Positions 5,938-10,378 of a stretch of 10,378 nucleotides of DNA are shown here, in pieces (positions within the stretch are counted from its first letter, which is position 1; the number at the start of each line of letters is the position of its first letter). The stretch is from positions 1 to 10,378 of the forward strand of contig JBOGDF010000199.1 of NCBI GenBank assembly GCA_050701635.1, read 5' to 3'. A program made the translations under genes and the position numbers. The stretch comes from WHSM01 sp050701635. Its GTDB lineage: Bacteria; Actinomycetota; Actinomycetes; Mycobacteriales; Micromonosporaceae. The notes under the pieces are model-generated. The model did not search any database and was not told the origin of the DNA. It was given only the letters and a program-made list of their open reading frames with translations.

Positions 5938-8070
5938 ATGAACGTCGGTGTCCGCGGTCGGAGGATTCCTCGCCACCTCTTGTTACCCGCACTTCTCGCC
6001 ATCGCCTTGGTGACCACGGTGGGTGGTGTGAACGGCTACGCAACGACGCGGGCGTTCCAGCCCAGTGGGGTGAGACCGGCGCCCGGCCAGCTGGAGCCGA
6101 TCAAGCTGGCGACGCCGTCGGCGCTGGGCAAGAAGTCCGGCTCGGTCGCGCTGACCAGCCAGGACGGTGTTTCGACCACGGCCGTGGCGCCCGGTGCGGA
6201 GCGGGTCGCGCTCAGGCCGCTGGTGGTCGCGCTGGACGGCGACGACTTCGGCCTCGCCACCTGGACCTCGGTACTCGACCGCATCGGCACCCCGTACGAC
6301 GTGCTGCTGGCGCGCAACGAGCCGCTGACCGCCGACCGATTGGTCCGGGGCGACGGGACCGGCCGCTACAACGCAATCCTGCTGTCCAACAATTCGCTGC
6401 TTTACCAGGATGAATCCGGTGGATTCCTCAGCGCATTCGACGCCACAGAATGGAACACGCTGTGGGATTACGAGCGCAACTATGACATCCGGCAGGTCTC
6501 GCTCTATACCGCGTACGGGACTTTCCCGGAGGATTACTGCCTGCGCGCGGGTAGCGAAGGCGGCGTCGGCGACAGCCCGATCAGCGCCAGCCTGACCAGC
6601 ACCGGCGCGTCACTATTCGACCGGCTCCGTACCGATATCCAGGTGCCGATTTCGCTGTCGTACGTCTACTACTCGACCGTCGCCGCCGACTGCGGTGCCC
6701 GCCCCATTCTGATGAATGGCAGCAGTGTCCTGGGCGTGCTCAGTACGTCGACCGACGGACGGGAACGCGCCGCCCTGACCTTCACCTCCAACCAGTACCT
6801 GCCGCAGACCTACCTGCTGACGTACGGGCTGCTCCGGTGGGCCACCAAGGGCGTCTTCCTCGGCGAACAGAAGCACTACCTGGAAGTCGACGTCGACGAC
6901 TGGTTCAACTGGACCGACCACCTCTACCCGGACGGCACGCTGGAGTCCGACCCGGGATTCCGGATGTCCGGCACCGACGCGTACAGCGCGTACCAGCAGC
7001 AGCTGGCGCTGCGCGCGGCGTACCCCCGGGCCAGCGGGTTCACGCTGAACGTGCCGTACAACGGTGACGGGATCGACACCGCCGCGCCGGCGCAGTGCTC
7101 GTCGAGCAACACGCCTGACCCGCTGACCAGCTACTCGCGCTGCCTGCGTAGCCACTTCCGGTGGATCAACCACACGCTGACCCACCCCAAGATGAACAAC
7201 ACCCCGTACGCCGAGAACCTCTTCGAGATCAAGGAGAACATCAGGATCGGCAAGAAGATCAAGCTGGCCGTGCCGACCCCGGTGCTCAAGACGCCGGAGT
7301 ACTCCGGCCTGGGCGTCTACCACCCGGACCCGACCAACGACATCGACCCGCCGACCGACTACGGCCTGGCCGCGTCGAACCCGGAGATGCTGCGCGCCGC
7401 CAAGGACGCGGGCGTGAAGTACCTGCACGGCAACATGTCCTTCGGCAGCCACCGGCCGGCGTGCTTCAACTGCGGTGTGGTGCACCCGATGGAGCCGAGT
7501 CTGATGATCGTGCCGGACTGGCCGACCAACATCGCCTACCACGTCACCGCGCCGGCCGAGGAGACGTTGTTCTACAACTCCTACTACGGCCCGACCGGCA
7601 AGTTCCCGTACTGGGACCACGAGCTGACGTACGACGAGATCATCGCCTTCGAGAGCGAGATCGCGATGCAGCACGTGATGAGCGGGTCGATCTACAGCCA
7701 CACCTTCCACCAGGGCAACCTGCGGCAGTACGCCACCAACCGGAGCCTGACCTTCGACTGGGTCACCGCGGTGGCGGCGAAGTACAGCGCGCAGTACAAG
7801 ACGCCGTTGCTGACCCCCAACTGGCAGGCGCTGGCGGCGCAGGTGGCGAACCGTACCAGCCACTTCGGCACCGTCGGCGGCGGCGCGGACGTGGTGTGGG
7901 ACCGCAGCCTGAACACGCTCACCGCCAGCTCGCCGCAGTCCGGCGGCGTGTTCCTCACCGGTGCCCGGGCAAGCGGGTACTCCAGCTACGGCACCGACTC
8001 GATCTCGCGGGTGCCGCTGACCGCCGGTACGCCGGTGACGCTCACCCCGTACCCGCGGACGGGGCCGTAA
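5938..8070 (+). CDS. Secreted Agd3-like (CE18-type) polysaccharide deacetylase, copy 2
   Basis: The protein has 710 residues and is a close paralogue of the gene at 3532-5673; by eye roughly three quarters of residues match. It begins with a signal peptide (about 1-35, LLLPALLAIALVTTVGG). It then has the same alpha/beta region (from about residue 88) and NodB-like core: DVDDWF at 318-323, HTLTHP at 412-417, HTFHQGN at 588-594. All six cysteines are kept. It differs most in the signal and linker (first ~75 residues), in the segment between the Asp and His motifs, and in the tail, so substrate length or position preference may differ. Codon 16 (5983-5985), inside the signal peptide, is TTA. The stop is 10 bases before pelF, so the two are co-transcribed. 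It should act outside the membrane on the polymer that PelF makes. Confidence 0.85.
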   Translation: MNVGVRGRRIPRHLLLPALLAIALVTTVGGVNGYATTRAFQPSGVRPAPGQLEPIKLATPSALGKKSGSVALTSQDGVSTTAVAPGAERVALRPLVVALDGDDFGLATWTSVLDRIGTPYDVLLARNEPLTADRLVRGDGTGRYNAILLSNNSLLYQDESGGFLSAFDATEWNTLWDYERNYDIRQVSLYTAYGTFPEDYCLRAGSEGGVGDSPISASLTSTGASLFDRLRTDIQVPISLSYVYYSTVAADCGARPILMNGSSVLGVLSTSTDGRERAALTFTSNQYLPQTYLLTYGLLRWATKGVFLGEQKHYLEVDVDDWFNWTDHLYPDGTLESDPGFRMSGTDAYSAYQQQLALRAAYPRASGFTLNVPYNGDGIDTAAPAQCSSSNTPDPLTSYSRCLRSHFRWINHTLTHPKMNNTPYAENLFEIKENIRIGKKIKLAVPTPVLKTPEYSGLGVYHPDPTNDIDPPTDYGLAASNPEMLRAAKDAGVKYLHGNMSFGSHRPACFNCGVVHPMEPSLMIVPDWPTNIAYHVTAPAEETLFYNSYYGPTGKFPYWDHELTYDEIIAFESEIAMQHVMSGSIYSHTFHQGNLRQYATNRSLTFDWVTAVAAKYSAQYKTPLLTPNWQALAAQVANRTSHFGTVGGGADVVWDRSLNTLTASSPQSGGVFLTGARASGYSSYGTDSISRVPLTAGTPVTLTPYPRTGP

Positions 8071-8080
8071 GGACGCAGCC

Positions 8081-9661
8081 GTGACGTCAACCCTGGACGC
8101 CAAGATGTCGGGTACGACCAACGCAGCGGAGAGCTCCGCGGCGCTGGTCGTACCCGGCGATCGGGTGCCCGGCGATCAGCGGACGCTGCGGATCGCGCTG
8201 GCCTCGGAGGGCACGTACCCGTTCCATCTGGGGGGCGTCAGCGTCTGGTGCGACCAGCTGATCCGCGGTATCGCCGAGCACCGGTTCACCGTGGTCGCGC
8301 TGACCGTCGACGGCAGTGAACGCACCGTCTGGGAGGCGCCCGACAACCTCGAGCGGGTGGTGTCTATCCCGCTCTGGGGCAAGTCCACCCGGCGCCGGCG
8401 GGGCGGTGGCGGTGCGCCGGACTGGTTCGGCGCCGTACACGCCGACTTCCTCGCCGCCCTGATCCGCCCGGCGGGGCTCCGCGCCCGGTGGAGCCTGTCG
8501 AGTCTGGAGGCCTTCGTCGAGTCCCTGCACGGGCTGTTCCAGTACGCGCAGGTGGCCGACCTGCAGGCGGCGTTGCTGTCCAACGAGTCGCTCACCCGGC
8601 TGATGGACGCCTGGCACGCCGCCGGGCTGGACACCTCACCGGAGCCGGACGGACCCGGGCACAACTCCCTCACCCTCGCCGACGCGCTGACCGCCTCCGA
8701 CCTGATCGAGCACATGCTGCGGCCGCTGTCGTACCCGCCGCTGGACGTCGACATCTGCCACATGGCGATGAACGGGCTGCCGATGCTCGTCGGCCTGACC
8801 AGCAAGTGGACGTACGGGACCCGGCTGGTGATGTCCGAACACGGCGTCTACCTGCGGGAACGCTATCTGAGCATGATCGGCGAACCGGTGCCGCACACGG
8901 TGAAGGTGCTGCTGCTGAACTTCTTCCGGGCGCTGGCCGCCGTCGGCTACCACAGCGTCGACATCTTCGCCCCGCACTCGATGTACAACCGCCGCTGGGC
9001 GCTCTACAACGGGGCCGCCTCCACCCGGATGCGCACCATGTACAACGGCGTAGACCCGAGCGCGTTCCCGCTCGCGGAGAGCGAGCCGGACGTACCCACG
9101 ATGGTGTTCATGGGTCGGATCGACCCGCTCAAGGACCTCCACACCCTGCTGCGCGGATTCGCGCTGGTACGGGAGCGGGTGCCGGACGCCCGGCTGCGGA
9201 TCTTCGGCCCGGTGCCCGCCGCGAACAAGGTCTACTACGAGAGCTGCGAGGCGCTGCTGCGGGAGCTGGGGCTGGTCGGCGCCGCGGTCTTCGAAGGCCG
9301 CGTGAAGAGCCCGATCGACGCGTACCACGCCGGCCACGCGGTGGTGCTGAGCAGCATCTCGGAAGGCTTCCCGTACACCGTGGTGGAGTCGATGGCGACC
9401 GGCCGGCCGCCGGTGTGCACCAACGTCGGCGGGGTCTCCGAGGCGGTCGGCGACACCGGGTTCGTGGTGCCGCCGCGCGACCACAAGGCGCTCGCCGACG
9501 CGTGCGTGACGCTGCTGCAGGACAGCGAGCTGCGCCACCGGCTCGGCGCCGCTGCTCGGGAACGGGTGCTCAACAACTTCACGCTGGGGCAGTCGCTGGA
9601 CGCGTACCGCGACGTCTACCGGGAGCTTCCGGACGAGCCCGGGCCGCGCCATGAGCACTGA
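8081..9661 (+). CDS. pelF: PelF-like GT4 glycosyltransferase (exopolysaccharide polymerase)
   Basis: In Pel systems PelF is the cytoplasmic UDP-sugar glycosyltransferase that builds the amino-sugar chain. This 526-residue protein is close to the roughly 500 residues of Pseudomonas PelF. It has the PelF/DUF3492 N-terminal signature SEGTYPFHLGGVSVW (residues 42-56) and SEHGVYLRER (252-261). The GT4 C-terminal half has FMGRIDPLKD (343-352) and the nucleotide-sugar EX7E motif with Glu428 and Glu436. There is no signal peptide or membrane span; an unusual 35-residue polar N-terminal extension precedes the domain. The start is GTG, with AAGGAC (8069-8074) six bases upstream overlapping the stop of the previous gene. 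It overlaps the next gene by 11 bases, so the genes are translationally coupled. The donor (UDP-GalNAc or UDP-GlcNAc) cannot be read from sequence. Confidence 0.93.
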   Translation: MTSTLDAKMSGTTNAAESSAALVVPGDRVPGDQRTLRIALASEGTYPFHLGGVSVWCDQLIRGIAEHRFTVVALTVDGSERTVWEAPDNLERVVSIPLWGKSTRRRRGGGGAPDWFGAVHADFLAALIRPAGLRARWSLSSLEAFVESLHGLFQYAQVADLQAALLSNESLTRLMDAWHAAGLDTSPEPDGPGHNSLTLADALTASDLIEHMLRPLSYPPLDVDICHMAMNGLPMLVGLTSKWTYGTRLVMSEHGVYLRERYLSMIGEPVPHTVKVLLLNFFRALAAVGYHSVDIFAPHSMYNRRWALYNGAASTRMRTMYNGVDPSAFPLAESEPDVPTMVFMGRIDPLKDLHTLLRGFALVRERVPDARLRIFGPVPAANKVYYESCEALLRELGLVGAAVFEGRVKSPIDAYHAGHAVVLSSISEGFPYTVVESMATGRPPVCTNVGGVSEAVGDTGFVVPPRDHKALADACVTLLQDSELRHRLGAAARERVLNNFTLGQSLDAYRDVYRELPDEPGPRHEH

Positions 9662-10378
9662 TCCGGTCACCGCGCTGGCGGAACGGGTGCAACCCGCGTG
9701 CCGGGCCGCCGTGGATGCGCTGCAGGTGGCGGCGGTATTGGAGAGCGACGGGCTGACCGACCGGGCCGCCGCTGAGGAGTACGGCTACGAAGACGTGTTC
9801 GCGCTCGCCGAGGAGGTCTTCTCCCGGATGCCGGCCCGCTTCGCCGACGACGAACCGGTCCGCCGCTCCCGGAGGAGCCGTACGCTGCGCGAACTGTCGC
9901 ACGGCGCGCTCTACGTACTGCCGAGCGCGGCGTTCCCCGCGGCGTACGCGCTGCTCGGGCTGCGCGGCCTGGTCACCGGGATGGTGCTGGCGACCGCGCT
10001 GGGGTGGGTCTGGAGCATGGGCAACACGGTGCTGGCGTACCGGCTGATCGGCTCCGGCCACCAGGCCAATGCGGCGCGCGTACTGCGGGTCGGGATGCTG
10101 CTCGGGCTCGGTGTCGGCGCCGCGGCCGGGTACGGGCTGACCCGGCTGCTCGGCGTCTCCCCCGACGTGGTGGTGCTGGTGGTGGCGCAGCTCGGATTCC
10201 AGCTCGCCGGCGGCATCCTGCTGTTCTTCCGGCTGGAGAAGGTGCTGCTGGTGGCGATGCTGCCCACCGTGGGGCTCGGGGTGGCGTACCTGGCGACCGG
10301 CGTACCGGGGGCGCCGTGGGTGGTCGGCACCGGGATCGCCTCGGTGACGGCGGCCGGCACGGCGGCGTACCTGGTGGC
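9651..10378 (+). CDS. Multi-pass membrane protein coupled to pelF, N-terminal part (candidate export/PelG-like partner)
   Basis: The ATG at 9651 opens a frame that runs off the right edge: 242 codons, no stop. Residues 1-80 are soluble and acidic/Ala-rich, ending in a very basic stretch (RRSRRSR, 71-77). Hydrophobic segments follow at about 86-102, 106-131, 146-165, 170-192, 196-214 and 218-242, so at least six membrane spans. The start lies inside pelF (11-base overlap), which is strong evidence of a joint role. In Pel operons the gene after pelF is pelG, a multi-span flippase-like protein that holds PelF at the membrane. This N-terminus does not look like the PelG I remember, so it may be a diverged PelG or another polysaccharide transporter. 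I do not recognise the family with confidence. Confidence 0.8.
   Translation, partial: MSTDPVTALAERVQPACRAAVDALQVAAVLESDGLTDRAAAEEYGYEDVFALAEEVFSRMPARFADDEPVRRSRRSRTLRELSHGALYVLPSAAFPAAYALLGLRGLVTGMVLATALGWVWSMGNTVLAYRLIGSGHQANAARVLRVGMLLGLGVGAAAGYGLTRLLGVSPDVVVLVVAQLGFQLAGGILLFFRLEKVLLVAMLPTVGLGVAYLATGVPGAPWVVGTGIASVTAAGTAAYLV

Noticed and set aside
3532..8070. Tandem copies as a mobile-element duplication
   Set aside because: I found no transposase, terminal inverted repeats or target duplication. The copies have diverged in flanks and at many positions, so an old tandem gene duplication is the simpler reading.
6613..8121. 502-codon minus-strand frame opposite deacetylase copy 2
   Set aside because: It is a shadow of the real coding frame. 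Its similarity to the antisense frame in copy 1 follows from the paralogy and is not independent evidence.
8488..9654. 388-codon second-frame and 344-codon antisense frames across pelF
   Set aside because: Their translations are Arg/Ala/Gly-rich and motif-free, while the 8081-9661 frame carries clear PelF and GT4 motifs.
9579..10360. Minus-strand frames of 160 and 149 codons at the right edge
   Set aside because: The plus-strand frame from 9651 has a good start, coupling to pelF and regular membrane segments. The antisense frames have no features.

Overview
The window is very GC-rich and uses mostly G/C-ending codons, with GTG starts and many GTAC/CGTACG words. Together with an actinobacterial-type smc neighbourhood and rare TTA leucine codons, this points to a filamentous actinobacterium. 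My best guess is Micromonosporaceae; that family assignment is inference from style and gene content, not from a marker gene.

Left part (1-2402, all on the minus strand): conserved housekeeping genes. They are the N-terminal 486 codons of the chromosome-condensation ATPase SMC (running off the left edge), a 64-residue coiled-coil protein of a kind I recall as conserved in actinobacteria, and an acylphosphatase. The spacers hold a strong terminator-like hairpin (1660-1689), a candidate promoter and several inverted repeats.

Middle (2403-3531): a secreted or membrane-tethered CAP-domain protein on the plus strand with its own promoter and terminator hairpin, then a 303-base gap holding the promoter and leader of the next gene.

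Right part (3532-10378, plus strand): an exopolysaccharide locus. Two tandem paralogues (713 and 710 residues) look like secreted Agd3/CE18-type polysaccharide deacetylases, each with NodB-like metal motifs (DVDDWF and HTLTHP). They are followed by a PelF-like GT4 glycosyltransferase (with the DUF3492-type N-terminus) and the start of a multi-pass membrane protein that overlaps pelF by 11 bases. The second deacetylase, pelF and the membrane gene look like one transcription unit. The first deacetylase has its own unit, separated by two hairpins. The two deacetylase genes share a distinctive upstream motif pair (TTGTCGC, 23 bases, TTGCTAGCTTGA).

Reading the locus together: PelF would polymerise an amino sugar on the cytoplasmic face, the membrane protein would help synthesis or export, and the two deacetylases would partly deacetylate the polymer outside the cell, as in Pseudomonas/Bacillus Pel and fungal galactosaminogalactan. 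TTA codons in the CAP gene and in both deacetylases suggest that translation depends on the developmental leucyl-tRNA BldA. This Pel/GAG-like matrix system in an actinobacterium, with duplicated deacetylases, is the most interesting content of the window.
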